From Duganella sp. Root336D2 (GTDB lineage: Bacteria; Pseudomonadota; Gammaproteobacteria; Burkholderiales; Burkholderiaceae_D), in the NCBI RefSeq assembly GCF_001425005.1, contig NZ_LMDB01000001.1, positions 560,393 through 624,392 of the forward strand: a DNA stretch of 64,000 nucleotides. The letters are read 5' to 3'. A program made the position numbers and the translations under genes. This document shows, piece after piece, positions 25,412 to 34,417 of this stretch. The notes under the pieces are model-generated. The model made no database searches, had not been told where the DNA came from, and saw only the letters and a program-made list of their open reading frames with translations. Numbering within the stretch: the stretch's first letter is position 1; each line of letters begins with the position of its first letter.

Positions 25412-26414
25412 CCTGGACCAGGAACAGGGCTTGAGCCCGGTCGAGCAAGCCGCCATCGTGCTGCTGTCGATCGGCGAAGAACCGGCTGCCGCCGTGCTGC
25501 GCTGCCTGTCGCGCGAAGAACTGCTGGAAGTGACCCAGGTCATGTCGCGCATGAGCGGCATCAAGGTGGAAGAAGTGAAGACTGCGATGCAGACCTTCTT
25601 CGACGATTACCGCCAGCAATCGGGCGTGCACGGCGCCTCGCGCTCCTTCCTCAAGCGCTCGCTCGACCTGGCGCTGGGCGGCGATATCGCAAACACCGTG
25701 CTCAACAGCATTTACGGCGACGAGCTGCGGCCGAAGATGGCGCGCCTGCAGTGGGCGTCGCCCAAATGGCTGGCCGACTATATCGCCAACGAGCACGTGC
25801 AGATGCAGGCGGTGTTCCTGGCCTTCCTGCCGCCGGCGCTGGCCGGCCAGATCCTCGACGCGCTGCCGCTGGAGGGGCGCGACCTGGTGCTGCTGAACAT
25901 GGCGCGCCTGGACGAGATCGACCGCGACCTGCTGCTGGAACTCGATGAGCTGGTGAACCGCTGCCTGTCCTCGTTCGACTCGCAGTCGACCAGCGTGGAA
26001 GGGGTGCGCCAGGTGGCTGAGATCCTGAACCGACTGCCCAGCAACCGGGCCCAGATCGTCGAACTGCTGCGCGCCCACGATCCGGAGGTGGTGCAGCAGA
26101 TCGAGATGCAGATGTACGACTTCCTGATCCTGTCGACCCAGACCGAAGTCACCCTCACCCGCATCATCGAAGAAGTGCCGCTCGAGCAGTGGGCCATCGC
26201 GCTCAAGGGCGCCGAGCAGGCGATCCGCGACGCGGTGCTGAAGACCATGCCGAAACGCCAGGCGCAGGCCTTCGAGGACATGATGCGGCGCGCCGGTCCG
26301 GTGCCGATGTCGCGCATCGAAGCGACGCGCCAGGAAATCATGGCCACCGTCAAAGCGCTGGCCGATGCCGGCGAAGTCGAAGTGCAGCTGTTCGCCGAGA
26401 CGGTGGTGGAATGA
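25392..26414 (+). CDS. fliG: Flagellar motor switch protein FliG, EHPQ replaced by EHVQ
   Basis: FliG couples the C ring to the stator. The 340-residue product has the N-terminal FliF-binding domain (SPVEQAAIVLLSIGEEPAAAVL), a middle domain and a C-terminal torque domain with charged helix KTMPKRQAQAFEDMMRRAGPVPMSRIEATRQEIM. The middle-domain motif that binds FliM, normally EHPQ, reads EHVQ at 134-137. This matches the loss of the partner GGxG loop in this FliM. The stop overlaps the fliH start. Confidence 0.94.
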   Translation: MADINNNLDQEQGLSPVEQAAIVLLSIGEEPAAAVLRCLSREELLEVTQVMSRMSGIKVEEVKTAMQTFFDDYRQQSGVHGASRSFLKRSLDLALGGDIANTVLNSIYGDELRPKMARLQWASPKWLADYIANEHVQMQAVFLAFLPPALAGQILDALPLEGRDLVLLNMARLDEIDRDLLLELDELVNRCLSSFDSQSTSVEGVRQVAEILNRLPSNRAQIVELLRAHDPEVVQQIEMQMYDFLILSTQTEVTLTRIIEEVPLEQWAIALKGAEQAIRDAVLKTMPKRQAQAFEDMMRRAGPVPMSRIEATRQEIMATVKALADAGEVEVQLFAETVVE

Positions 26415-27124
26415 TGAAACAGTTCCGCCCCTACCGCTTCCCGCCCTTGCAGCAGTACGTGCATTCGCACGGCGCCAACGGCCAGCGCGTTACCGGGCAG
26501 GGCCACATGGCCGACGCCGCCCAGTGGCAGGCTTCGGTCAGCGAAGGCTTCGAGCAGGGCCAGCGCGACGGTTATGAAATCGGCTTGCAGCGCGGCCAGG
26601 AGGACGGCTTCGAAGCCGGCCGCCAGCAGGGCGTTGAACTGGGCCGTGAAGAAGGCCGCCAGGAAACCCTGGTCGGCTTCGACCACCTGGCGCGCCCGGT
26701 CGACGGCATGCTGAAATCGCTGAAGAAGCTGCGCACCGACTACCGCGCGGCGCAGCGCAAGGAAGTGGTGGACCTGGTGGCAAAAGTGGCGCGCAACGTG
26801 ATCCGCGCCGAACTGGCGCTGCAGCCGGTGCAGATCATGGCCCTGGTCGACGAGACCCTGGCCTCGATGCCGCCGACGCGCGACGAGATCGATGTCTTCC
26901 TCAACCCGGAAGAAGTCAAGCGCATCATGGAAGTCGATCCCAAGCGCGCCAAGCGCTGGAACCTGATCGGCGACGCCCGCCTCGACCTGGGCGAATGCCG
27001 CATCCGTGCCGGCGACAGCGAAGTCGATGCCGGCTGCCATCAGCGTCTTGCTGCTGTCATGGAACAGGTCGATAATCAGTTGCAGGCCGCCGATGGCGGT
27101 GACGACGCCGAGAGTGAAGAATGA
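26411..27124 (+). CDS. fliH: Flagellar export ATPase regulator FliH
   Basis: FliH dimers bind the ATPase FliI and tether it to the export gate and C ring. The roughly 237-residue product has the typical N-terminal region and a glycine-repeat helix (GFEQGQRDGYEIGLQRGQEDGFEAGRQQGVELGREEGRQ; GxxxG repeats at about 55-90). The C-terminal domain includes ARNVIRAELALQPVQIMALVDETLASMP. ATG occurs at 26411 and 26414, both overlapping the fliG stop. The stop overlaps fliI in ATGA. Confidence 0.93.
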   Translation: MMKQFRPYRFPPLQQYVHSHGANGQRVTGQGHMADAAQWQASVSEGFEQGQRDGYEIGLQRGQEDGFEAGRQQGVELGREEGRQETLVGFDHLARPVDGMLKSLKKLRTDYRAAQRKEVVDLVAKVARNVIRAELALQPVQIMALVDETLASMPPTRDEIDVFLNPEEVKRIMEVDPKRAKRWNLIGDARLDLGECRIRAGDSEVDAGCHQRLAAVMEQVDNQLQAADGGDDAESEE

Positions 27125-28431
27125 TTGCCGACGCACTGCGCAAACTGGAACTCGATGACGTACCGCTGGCCACCCCGACCGGGCGGCTGGTGGGCGCATC
27201 CGGCCTGCTGCTGGAGGCCACGGGTTGCAAGCTGCATACCGGCCAGCGTTGCCAGATCGAGACAGTCGATGGCGAATGGCTCGACGCGCAAGTGGTGGGC
27301 TTCCGCGAAAAGCTGACTTTCCTGATGCCGTTCAAGAAAGCGGCCGGCTTGACCACCGGCGCGCGCGTGCTGCCGTCGGCCGAAAAGTCGAGCCTGCAGA
27401 TCGGCGACAGCTGGCTGGGACGCATGGTGAATGGCATCGGCGAAGCCATCGATGGCCTGGGCAAGCTGGGCGGCGATTACCCGCTCGACACCCAGCCGCC
27501 GCGCATCAACCCGCTCAAGAAGCAACCGGTGGTCGATGCCCTCGACGTCGGCGTACGCGCCATCAATTCCATGCTGACGCTGGGCAAGGGCCAGCGCGTC
27601 GGCCTGATGGCCGGCTCCGGCGTTGGCAAGTCCGTGCTGCTGGGCCTGATCACGCGCCAGACCGTGGCCGACGTGGTTGTGGTCGGACTGATCGGCGAAC
27701 GTTCGCGCGAAGTGCGCGAGTTCATCGAAATGTCGCTGGGACCGGAAGGCTTGAAGAAGGCCGTGCTGGTGATCGCGCCGGCCGATGAGTCGCCGCTGAT
27801 GCGCATCATGGCCACCGAACTGTGCCATTCGATCGCGGCCCATTACCGCGACCAGGGCAAGAACGTGCTGCTGCTGGTGGACTCGCTGACCCGCTATGCG
27901 ATGGCGCTGCGCGAAGTGGCGCTGGCACTGGGCGAACCGCCGGCCACCAAAGGCTATCCGCCATCGGTGTTTTCCGCCCTGCCCCAGCTGGTCGAATCGG
28001 CCGGCAATGGCGAGAATCCTTACGGCAGCATGAGTGCGATCTACACCGTGCTGGCCGAAGGCGACGACCAGCAGGACCCGGTGGTCGACACCGCGCGTGC
28101 GATCCTGGACGGCCACATCGTGCTGACGCGCGAACTGGCCGAACGCGGCCACTACCCGGCGATCAATATTGCCGCTTCGATCAGCCGCTGCATGAACCAC
28201 GTGATCACGCGCGAGCACATGCTGGCATCGCGCGCCTTGAAAGCGTCGATGGCGCGCCACGAAAGGGTGCGCGACCTGATCCCGCTGGGCGCCTACGTGC
28301 CCGGCGCCGACCCGGTCACCGACAAGGCAGTCAACCTGCATCCGCATATCGAAGAATTCCTGTGCCAGGGAACCAAGGAACCGGCCCCCTACGCCAATTG
28401 CATAGACCAACTTGAAAGGTTGATGGCATGA
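27121..28431 (+). CDS. fliI: Flagellum-specific ATPase FliI
   Basis: The 436-residue F1-beta-like ATPase energises flagellar type III export. The Walker A is AGSGVGKS at 164-171, the Walker B region is NVLLLVDSLTRYAMALREVALALGEPPATKGYPPSVF, which is the FliI family signature, and YTVLAEGDDQQDPVVDTARAILDGHIVL completes the site. It is embedded in the fliH-I-J string with ATGA overlaps at both ends. Confidence 0.97.
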   Translation: MIADALRKLELDDVPLATPTGRLVGASGLLLEATGCKLHTGQRCQIETVDGEWLDAQVVGFREKLTFLMPFKKAAGLTTGARVLPSAEKSSLQIGDSWLGRMVNGIGEAIDGLGKLGGDYPLDTQPPRINPLKKQPVVDALDVGVRAINSMLTLGKGQRVGLMAGSGVGKSVLLGLITRQTVADVVVVGLIGERSREVREFIEMSLGPEGLKKAVLVIAPADESPLMRIMATELCHSIAAHYRDQGKNVLLLVDSLTRYAMALREVALALGEPPATKGYPPSVFSALPQLVESAGNGENPYGSMSAIYTVLAEGDDQQDPVVDTARAILDGHIVLTRELAERGHYPAINIAASISRCMNHVITREHMLASRALKASMARHERVRDLIPLGAYVPGADPVTDKAVNLHPHIEEFLCQGTKEPAPYANCIDQLERLMA

Positions 28432-28859
28432 CGACTACCACGATTCGCAGCCTGTCGACCCTGGTCGACATGCGCAGCAACGAAGTCGACAAACTGCAGT
28501 CGGAAATGGCCGCCAAGGAAAGCGTGCGCGAGCGCTACCAGAAGACCCTCGACAAGCTGACCAGCCTGTACGAGAGCAGCGGCCCGTCCGGCCGGCTGCC
28601 GATGGCCCTGGCGCTCAATTGCGGCGACTACAAGCAGGGCGTGATGGCCATGGCCGACAGCCAGCGCCTCAACCTGCACATGCATGAAGCCGACATGGCC
28701 GTGTCGCAGCGCGCCCTGACCGCCGCCTTCGTCAAGCGCGAGGTGCTGGGCCAGGTGCTGGAGCGCCACCAGGATGCGGCAGCCACGGCGCAGCGGGCGC
28801 AAGAGCGCAAGCGGCATGACGAACTGGCAACCCAACTGTGGTACCGCGGACATAAATGA
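28428..28859 (+). CDS. fliJ: Flagellar export chaperone FliJ
   Basis: A 143-residue, almost entirely alpha-helical coiled-coil protein with high Lys, Glu and Arg. This fits FliJ, the stalk-like partner of the FliI ATPase. Sequence conservation is low, so the call rests on length, helical content and position directly after fliI (ATGA overlap). It ends the fliE-J string; an 88-base gap precedes fliD. Confidence 0.88.
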   Translation: MTTTTIRSLSTLVDMRSNEVDKLQSEMAAKESVRERYQKTLDKLTSLYESSGPSGRLPMALALNCGDYKQGVMAMADSQRLNLHMHEADMAVSQRALTAAFVKREVLGQVLERHQDAAATAQRAQERKRHDELATQLWYRGHK

Positions 28860-28947
28860 AAGGCTGAACCGAATATTTCATGAAGTCATTACTTTGGTCG
28901 CCTCTTACCTTGGTACACTTCATTTTAATTTCTTCGGAGCATGAGAA

Positions 28948-30339
28948 ATGGCAACTTCCGTCCCCACCTACGATCCCAAGACCACGGCCGCCCAACTGGC
29001 GCAGATGTATATCCAGGGCCGCCAGTCGATGCTCGACAGCCAGTCCGCCAGCGCGACGGCGATCGACAAGGCGCTGAGCAAACTCAGCTCGGCCCTGGGC
29101 ACCTTCCGCAGCGCCCTGTCGGGCACCACCGCGTCCGGCTCGGTTGTGGCCAATAAAGCAAGCTTCAGCTCCGATGTCGGCACTGCCACCGCGAATGCCT
29201 CGGCTGTTGCCGGCAACTACCAGTTCTACGTCGAACAGCTGGCCACCGTGGGCCAGGTCTCGTACAGCGGCATGACCGATTCCGGCGTGACCGGCGCGGG
29301 AGCCGGTAGCCTGGCCGTGAAACTGGCCGACGGCAGCAGCTTCACCGTCAGCCTGGCCAATGGCGACAAGGACCTGAACAACGCACTGAGCGCGAAAGAG
29401 ATTGCCGCTGCCATCAATATGGAGGCGACCAACAACTCGCGCGTGACCGCCTCCACCCTGACCGTCAACGGCCAGACCCGCCTGGTGCTGACCTCGAACG
29501 TGACTGGCCAGGCCAATGGCGTGGCCGGCATCGACACCACCGGCCTGGGCGACCCGGCGCTGCAGGCCCAGCTGGCCGATGCCAACCGCGTACTGCAGAA
29601 CGGCAGCGATGCCGTGGTCTGGGTCGGCGCCCCGGGCGGCGATCCGAGCAACAAGATCACGCAAGCCTCGAACACCTTCAACGTGGTCGATGGCGTCGCG
29701 ATGACATTTACCAAAGCCCAGACCGGCGGCGTGCCGGTGACGCTGAGCGTGGCGCGCGACAGCAGCGCCACCGCCACCAATGTGCAGAATTTTGTCGACC
29801 AGTGGAACAAGATGCTGGCCTCGATCGGCGAACTGACGGCCGCCGGCAACGTCGCCAAGGGCACGGCCAGCGGCATCTATGCCTCCGACGCCGGCCTCGC
29901 TACGCTGAAATCGCGCATGCAATCGCTGCTGCGCACTGCGGTCGGCGGCGTCAGCCTGGTCAACTATGGCGTCAGCGCCCAGCGCGACGGCACCCTGGCG
30001 CTGGACAAGACGCGCCTGGAGAAGACCCTGGCCACCAACCCGACCGGCCTGGACGCGATCCTGGGCAAGACCGGCACCATGCCAAGCGGCGTGCTGGGCA
30101 ACCTCGACACCCTGGTCAGCAGCTGGACCAAGGCCGGTACCGGGCAGCTTGCCACGCGCAAGGATGCCAACACCAAACTGCAGTCCCAGCTGGTGGCCCG
30201 CCAGGCCGTGCTGGAAACCCAATATGACAACGCCTACAAGCGCTACCTGAACCAGTTCACCCAGCTGCAATCCCTGCAGTCCCAGATGAGCGGAACCAGC
30301 AGCATGTTTGAAGCGATGTTCAGCAACTCCGATTCCTGA
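28948..30339 (+). CDS. fliD: Flagellar filament cap protein FliD (LafB-like)
   Basis: FliD (HAP2) caps the filament tip and helps flagellin fold. The 463-residue product has the N-terminal FliD domain, a Flagellin_IN-like repeat, and the C-terminal domain with typical coiled coil (TKLQSQLVARQAVLETQYDNAYKRYLNQFTQLQSLQSQMSGTSSMFEAMFSN). GGAG lies 8 bases upstream. It begins the string fliD-S-T-K-L-fliA after 88 bases in which a separate promoter is possible; I could not identify it. Confidence 0.93.
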   Translation: MATSVPTYDPKTTAAQLAQMYIQGRQSMLDSQSASATAIDKALSKLSSALGTFRSALSGTTASGSVVANKASFSSDVGTATANASAVAGNYQFYVEQLATVGQVSYSGMTDSGVTGAGAGSLAVKLADGSSFTVSLANGDKDLNNALSAKEIAAAINMEATNNSRVTASTLTVNGQTRLVLTSNVTGQANGVAGIDTTGLGDPALQAQLADANRVLQNGSDAVVWVGAPGGDPSNKITQASNTFNVVDGVAMTFTKAQTGGVPVTLSVARDSSATATNVQNFVDQWNKMLASIGELTAAGNVAKGTASGIYASDAGLATLKSRMQSLLRTAVGGVSLVNYGVSAQRDGTLALDKTRLEKTLATNPTGLDAILGKTGTMPSGVLGNLDTLVSSWTKAGTGQLATRKDANTKLQSQLVARQAVLETQYDNAYKRYLNQFTQLQSLQSQMSGTSSMFEAMFSNSDS

Positions 30340-30351
30340 AAGCCCTGAACA

Positions 30352-30738
30352 ATGGATCATGACGCCTACGGCAGCTATCACGCCACCAACCTGGAAGCAC
30401 AGACGGCCCGCGCCACGCCGATCGAACTGGTGCTGGTGCTGACCGACGGCCTGCTGGAAGAGCTGGCCCGGGCGCGCGCCCACATCCTTGGCAAGCGCTA
30501 CGAACAAAAGGCGGTCAGCCTCGACAAGTGCACCGAAATCATCAACGGCCTGGCCAGTTCGCTTGACTTCGAGCAGGGTGGCGAGGTGGTGGCCAACCTG
30601 GGCCGCCTGTACGATTATTGCGCTGCCCGCCTGTACCGCGCCGGCGTCGACATGGACCCTGCCGTCATCGACGAAGTGGTGGGCTTGCTGACCACGATCC
30701 GCGCCGGCTGGCAGGGAGTGCAAGACAAACATGGATAG
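30352..30738 (+). CDS. fliS: Flagellin export chaperone FliS (LafC-like)
   Basis: FliS binds the C-terminus of unfolded flagellin in the cytoplasm. The 128-residue product has the pattern YGSYHATNLEAQTARATPIELVLVLTDGLLEELARARAHI and later CTEIINGLASSLDFEQGGEVVANLGRLYDYCAARL, both typical of FliS. Its presence implies a cognate flagellin, yet no flagellin gene is in the window. It overlaps fliT by 8 bases. Confidence 0.93.
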   Translation: MDHDAYGSYHATNLEAQTARATPIELVLVLTDGLLEELARARAHILGKRYEQKAVSLDKCTEIINGLASSLDFEQGGEVVANLGRLYDYCAARLYRAGVDMDPAVIDEVVGLLTTIRAGWQGVQDKHG

Positions 30739-31042
30739 GCAACAGGCGCTGCTGCAACTCGCGCAGCAGCTGAGCGCCGCCACTGCCGCCAGCGACTGGA
30801 CGGCACTGGCGGCGATGAATACTTTGATGGCCGCCACCCTGCCGGCGCTGGCAGCGCAGGGGGCGTGGACGGCGCCCGAGCGTGCAGCGCTGGCGGCGCT
30901 GCATGATTTGCACGTCGCGGCAGTGGCAAAAGTCGATGGCGCCGCCATCGAGACCGGCCAGCACCTGAGCGATATGACCAACAACAGAGAGGGCTGGCTC
31001 GCCTATGCCCTCGACAGCGATAGCGCTGCAACCGGAACCTGA
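30731..31042 (+). CDS. fliT: Small helical protein, FliT/LafD-like chaperone
   Basis: A 103-residue Ala/Leu-rich helical protein with no strong motif. It overlaps the fliS end by 8 bases and precedes fliK by 2. In lateral flagellar loci the gene in this place is lafD (fliT-like), the export chaperone for the cap protein FliD. The call rests on position and size rather than sequence signatures. Confidence 0.7.
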   Translation: MDRQQALLQLAQQLSAATAASDWTALAAMNTLMAATLPALAAQGAWTAPERAALAALHDLHVAAVAKVDGAAIETGQHLSDMTNNREGWLAYALDSDSAATGT

Positions 31043-31044
31043 GC

Positions 31045-32277
31045 ATGATCAACCTGCCTGCGGCGCCTGCCGCCCCCGCCCAACCTGCAGCCGGCAACGC
31101 CGGCCTGCCGCCTCCGGCCGCGAATGGCGCCGCGGTGGCCGATGCCGCCCGTCCCGCTGCCACGGCGGACAGCGCCGCCCCGGCCAGCGGCCTGGCCGCT
31201 GTCTTGCAGGAGGTCGGCGTTGCCATCGTGCCGGCGCCGTTCGGGGCCCTGCTGGGCGCCATGACCGGCAGCGCCAGCGACGAAGCAGGCGCGCCAGCCC
31301 AGGCCGACGACAAGCTGGCTGCTGCGCAAGCTGTGGCAACCATGCTGCCTGCCATGGGCAGCCTGCCACTGGCCGGCGGCACGCCGGGCGCCACGCCGCA
31401 CAGCGTGGCCGCGGTGGCCGCGGCCCTGACTGCGCCGGCCGCCAAAGCCCCGGCCAGCGACAGCGCCTTGCTGCTGCGCCAGCAGGCCCAGGCCAGCGCC
31501 CTGACCGCCCGTGAAGCCGGTGCCGGCGCCCGGGCCGAAGCGTCCAAAGCGCCGCAAACGAGCCTGCTCGATGCCCGTGCCGCCATGCTGGCCGTGGCCA
31601 GCCGCGCGGCAGCCCCGGCAACGCCGGCGGCCAGCCCTGCGCCAGGCCCACGCAGCAGCAGCGAAGCCCTGACGGCCGCCCTCGGCGCCCTGCAGGGCCA
31701 GGCCGCCGACAGCACGGCCGCCCCGCTGGCGGCCAAGGACAGCGCCAGCCTGCTGGCCGACAGCCAGCACCAGCCAGCCGATGCCGGCGCCCTGCCTGGT
31801 TTTCGCAGCGTGCTGGCCAATGCCGCAGCCGGCGCCCAGGCTTCCGATACGCTGCAACTGAGCGGCAGCCCGGAGCAATGGCAGCAGCCGCTGCGCGCCG
31901 CCCTCGGCGACCGCCTGCAATTGCAACTGGCGCGCAACGATGAGCGCGCCGTGATCCGCCTTGAACCGCCCAATATGGGCAGCGTGGAAATTTCCGTGCG
32001 CCACAGCGGCGGCACGCTGCAGGTGAATATTGCCGCCAGCCACAGCGAAGTGCTGCGCCAGCTCAACACCATTGGCGACACCGTGCGCCAGGACTTGTCG
32101 CAGCGCCAGTTCGGCGAGGTGGCCGTCACCGTTTCTTCAAGCAGCGCGCGCAACCTGGCCGATGGCGGCCAACAACAGCGTCAACAGCAGTCCGAGCATC
32201 AGCGCCAGCCAGGCCGCGCCCTGGAAGACACTGATGGCGGCACCACCACATTTGCCATGCTGGGCGAACGGGAGTAA
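31045..32277 (+). CDS. fliK: Flagellar hook-length control protein FliK (LafE-like)
   Basis: FliK measures the hook and triggers the FlhB switch. The 410-residue product has a long Ala/Pro-rich, low-complexity N-terminal part (1-270) and the conserved C-terminal domain (about 275-375) with LQLQLARNDERAVIRLEPPNMGSVEISVRHSGGTLQVNIAASHSEVLRQL. A Gln-rich tail follows. Its partner FlhB carries the unusual NPEH site. Confidence 0.92.
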   Translation: MINLPAAPAAPAQPAAGNAGLPPPAANGAAVADAARPAATADSAAPASGLAAVLQEVGVAIVPAPFGALLGAMTGSASDEAGAPAQADDKLAAAQAVATMLPAMGSLPLAGGTPGATPHSVAAVAAALTAPAAKAPASDSALLLRQQAQASALTAREAGAGARAEASKAPQTSLLDARAAMLAVASRAAAPATPAASPAPGPRSSSEALTAALGALQGQAADSTAAPLAAKDSASLLADSQHQPADAGALPGFRSVLANAAAGAQASDTLQLSGSPEQWQQPLRAALGDRLQLQLARNDERAVIRLEPPNMGSVEISVRHSGGTLQVNIAASHSEVLRQLNTIGDTVRQDLSQRQFGEVAVTVSSSSARNLADGGQQQRQQQSEHQRQPGRALEDTDGGTTTFAMLGERE

Positions 32278-32284
32278 GCGATAG

Positions 32285-32740
32285 ATGAATAAGAAACTGG
32301 TTCTGATCGTGGCAGCCGTGCTGCTGGTAGGCGCAGGCGCCGCCGGCGGCGCGGTCTGGTTCATGAAAGGCAAGAGTGCCGAGCCAGCCAAGGCGGCTGC
32401 CGAGGAGAAAAAACCGGGCGAGCCGCTGAAGTACCTGACCATCGAAAAAGTCATAGTCATGCTGCGCCGCCAGCCGGGCGACACGGTGCCGCACTATATG
32501 TCGGCCGACCTCGTCATCGCGACCACGGCCAAGCAGGAGAAGGAAGCCAAGGAAGCGCTGCCGCTGCTGCGCAGCGTGGCCGTGCGCTCGCTGTCGGCCC
32601 TGCCGATGGAAAAAGCGTCCATGATGACCATTGACCAGTTTGTCGAACAATTGAACAAGGCTTACGATGAAGCCTACGCCAAGGAAGTGCGCGAACGCCC
32701 GTTCGAACAGGTAATGATCGGCAAGTTGATCCTGGAGTAA
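32285..32740 (+). CDS. fliL: Flagellar basal-body-associated protein FliL (LafF-like)
   Basis: A 151-residue single-span membrane protein with a transmembrane helix at about 4-25 followed by a periplasmic FliL domain (LKYLTIEKVIVMLRRQPGDTVPHYMSADLVIAT). FliL surrounds the stator and supports torque. Its position before the sigma-28 and motor genes matches lafF in lateral loci. The TAATG overlap couples it to fliA. Confidence 0.9.
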   Translation: MNKKLVLIVAAVLLVGAGAAGGAVWFMKGKSAEPAKAAAEEKKPGEPLKYLTIEKVIVMLRRQPGDTVPHYMSADLVIATTAKQEKEAKEALPLLRSVAVRSLSALPMEKASMMTIDQFVEQLNKAYDEAYAKEVRERPFEQVMIGKLILE

Positions 32741-33462
32741 TGGCCATGGGCTTGGTGGATACGGTTGCAGCGCCATATGCCGAAAGCTACGCGGCAGTCA
32801 GCATAGCCGACGAGCAGAAGCACCTGCTCGCCTATGCGCCGCTGGTCAAGCGCATCGTGCGCCAGCTGAACTCGCAGGTGCAGGGCGCGATCGACCGCGA
32901 CGATATGGAGCAGATCGGCCTGATGGGCCTGCTCGAAGCGCTGCGCCGCTACGGCGAACCCGATACCGGTTTCGGCAGCTATGCCGCGCTGCGCGTGCGC
33001 GGCGCCATCCTCGACGAATTGCGCCGCCAGGACTGGCGCCCGCGCGCGGTGCGCCAGCAAAGTCACAAGATGCGCGATGCCGTGCGCGAGCTGACGCGCA
33101 AGCTGGGCCGCGAACCGAGCGAGCAGGAAACCATGAACGCGCTCGGCCTCGATACTGACAGCTACCAGGCCTACCTGCTGGACGAGAATGCGGAAACCAT
33201 TGCCAGCTTCGATGAAATCCTGCAGGACACGCTGGCCGACACCGGCAGCGTGGCCGGCCCGGAAGAGCAGTTGATGATACGGCGCAGCCTGGAGCAGGCG
33301 CTGACCGGCCTGGACGAACGCGAGCAGCGCGTGATCCAGATGTATTACGAATTCGAGCTCAGCTACAAAGAAATCGCTGCCGTGCTGGACCTGACCGACG
33401 CCCGCGTCTGCCAGTTGAACAAGCAGGCCTTGAACAAGATGAAAGCGGTGCTGGCGGCCTGA
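32740..33462 (+). CDS. fliA: Flagellar RNA polymerase sigma-28 factor (FliA/LafS)
   Basis: A 240-residue sigma factor of the FliA/WhiG group for late flagellar genes. Region 2 (LLAYAPLVKRIVRQLNSQVQGAIDRDDMEQIGLMGLLEALRRY), region 3 and region 4 with a helix-turn-helix (RVIQMYYEFELSYKEIAAVLDLTDARVCQLNKQALNKMK) are complete. The start overlaps the fliL stop by one base; an alternative ATG is at 32746. It is followed by motA-motB and then by its anti-sigma flgM, the lafS-T-U order of lateral flagella. Confidence 0.95.
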   Translation: MAMGLVDTVAAPYAESYAAVSIADEQKHLLAYAPLVKRIVRQLNSQVQGAIDRDDMEQIGLMGLLEALRRYGEPDTGFGSYAALRVRGAILDELRRQDWRPRAVRQQSHKMRDAVRELTRKLGREPSEQETMNALGLDTDSYQAYLLDENAETIASFDEILQDTLADTGSVAGPEEQLMIRRSLEQALTGLDEREQRVIQMYYEFELSYKEIAAVLDLTDARVCQLNKQALNKMKAVLAA

Positions 33463-33502
33463 GCCGCGGCCCACCTCAAAGACCTATCGAAAGGCATAAA
33501 CC

Positions 33503-34417
33503 ATGCAGCAACTATTCGGCATCATGATCGTGTTTGGCTCGGTATTTGGCGGCTACGCCATGATGGGCGGCCATTTCACCGCGATCTGGCAGCCGCTGGA
33601 ACTGCTGGTCATTGCCGGCGCCGGCATTGGCGCCTTCGTCATCGGCAATCCGCGCCACGTGCTGGCCGAGACCATGACCCAGTGCAAGCACCTGATGTCG
33701 CGCAAGAAGTACGACTCGGAATTCCAGCGCCAGCTGCTGCTGCTGATGTATGAACTGCTGCAACTGGCGGCCGGCGGCCTGAAGGCCCTGGACGCGCACG
33801 TCGAGGCGCCGCGCGAATCGCCGCTGTTCCAGCGCTACCGGCTGATCCTGGACGAACCCAAGCTGCTGGCCTTCATCGTCGACAACTTCCGCCTGATGGC
33901 GATGGGCAAGATCAACGCCCACGAACTGGAAGGCGTGCTGGAGCAGGAACTGGAGGCCATCCATGAAGAACTGACCCAGCCGGCCAAGTCGCTGGGCAAA
34001 ATCGGCGAAGCCATGCCGGGCTTCGGTATCCTGGCCGCGGTGCTGGGCATCGTGATCACCATGGGCACGGTGGGCGAAGGCGCCACGTCGGCCGAGATTG
34101 CCGAGCACGTCGGCGCGGCCATGGTCGGCACTTTCATCGGTATCTTCTTCTGCTACGGCGTGCTGGACCCGATTTCGAACATGCTCAAGCAGCTGGTCAG
34201 CCAGGAAGCGTCCACCATGGAATGCGTGAAAGTGGTGCTGGTGACCCATGTCGCCGGCAAGCCGCCGCTACTGGCGATCGACGCCGGGCGCCGCCTGGTG
34301 CAGCTGAACATCAAGCCAAGCTTCGCCCAGCTGGAAGGCTGGATCAATGCGATGGAGGGCGGCGACGAGCCGGAGACCAACTCGCGCCGGGGAGGTGGCC
34401 GTGCTAAAGCCGCATGA
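33503..34417 (+). CDS. motA: Flagellar stator protein MotA (LafT-like)
   Basis: A 304-residue inner-membrane stator subunit with four helices. Helices 3-4 carry GEAMPGFGILAAVLGIVITMGTVGEGATSAEIAEHVGAAMVGTFIGIFFCYGVLDPISN, the MotA signature. The cytoplasmic loop is charged and rich in Glu and Arg, as needed for contact with FliG. The overall pattern is of the proton-driven class; ion use was not tested. It overlaps motB by 17 bases. Confidence 0.95.
   Translation: MQQLFGIMIVFGSVFGGYAMMGGHFTAIWQPLELLVIAGAGIGAFVIGNPRHVLAETMTQCKHLMSRKKYDSEFQRQLLLLMYELLQLAAGGLKALDAHVEAPRESPLFQRYRLILDEPKLLAFIVDNFRLMAMGKINAHELEGVLEQELEAIHEELTQPAKSLGKIGEAMPGFGILAAVLGIVITMGTVGEGATSAEIAEHVGAAMVGTFIGIFFCYGVLDPISNMLKQLVSQEASTMECVKVVLVTHVAGKPPLLAIDAGRRLVQLNIKPSFAQLEGWINAMEGGDEPETNSRRGGGRAKAA

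Noticed and set aside
28732..30984. A 750-codon open frame opposite fliD/fliS
   Set aside because: It runs across several plus-strand genes with clear families and has biased composition; a shadow of codon bias, not a gene.
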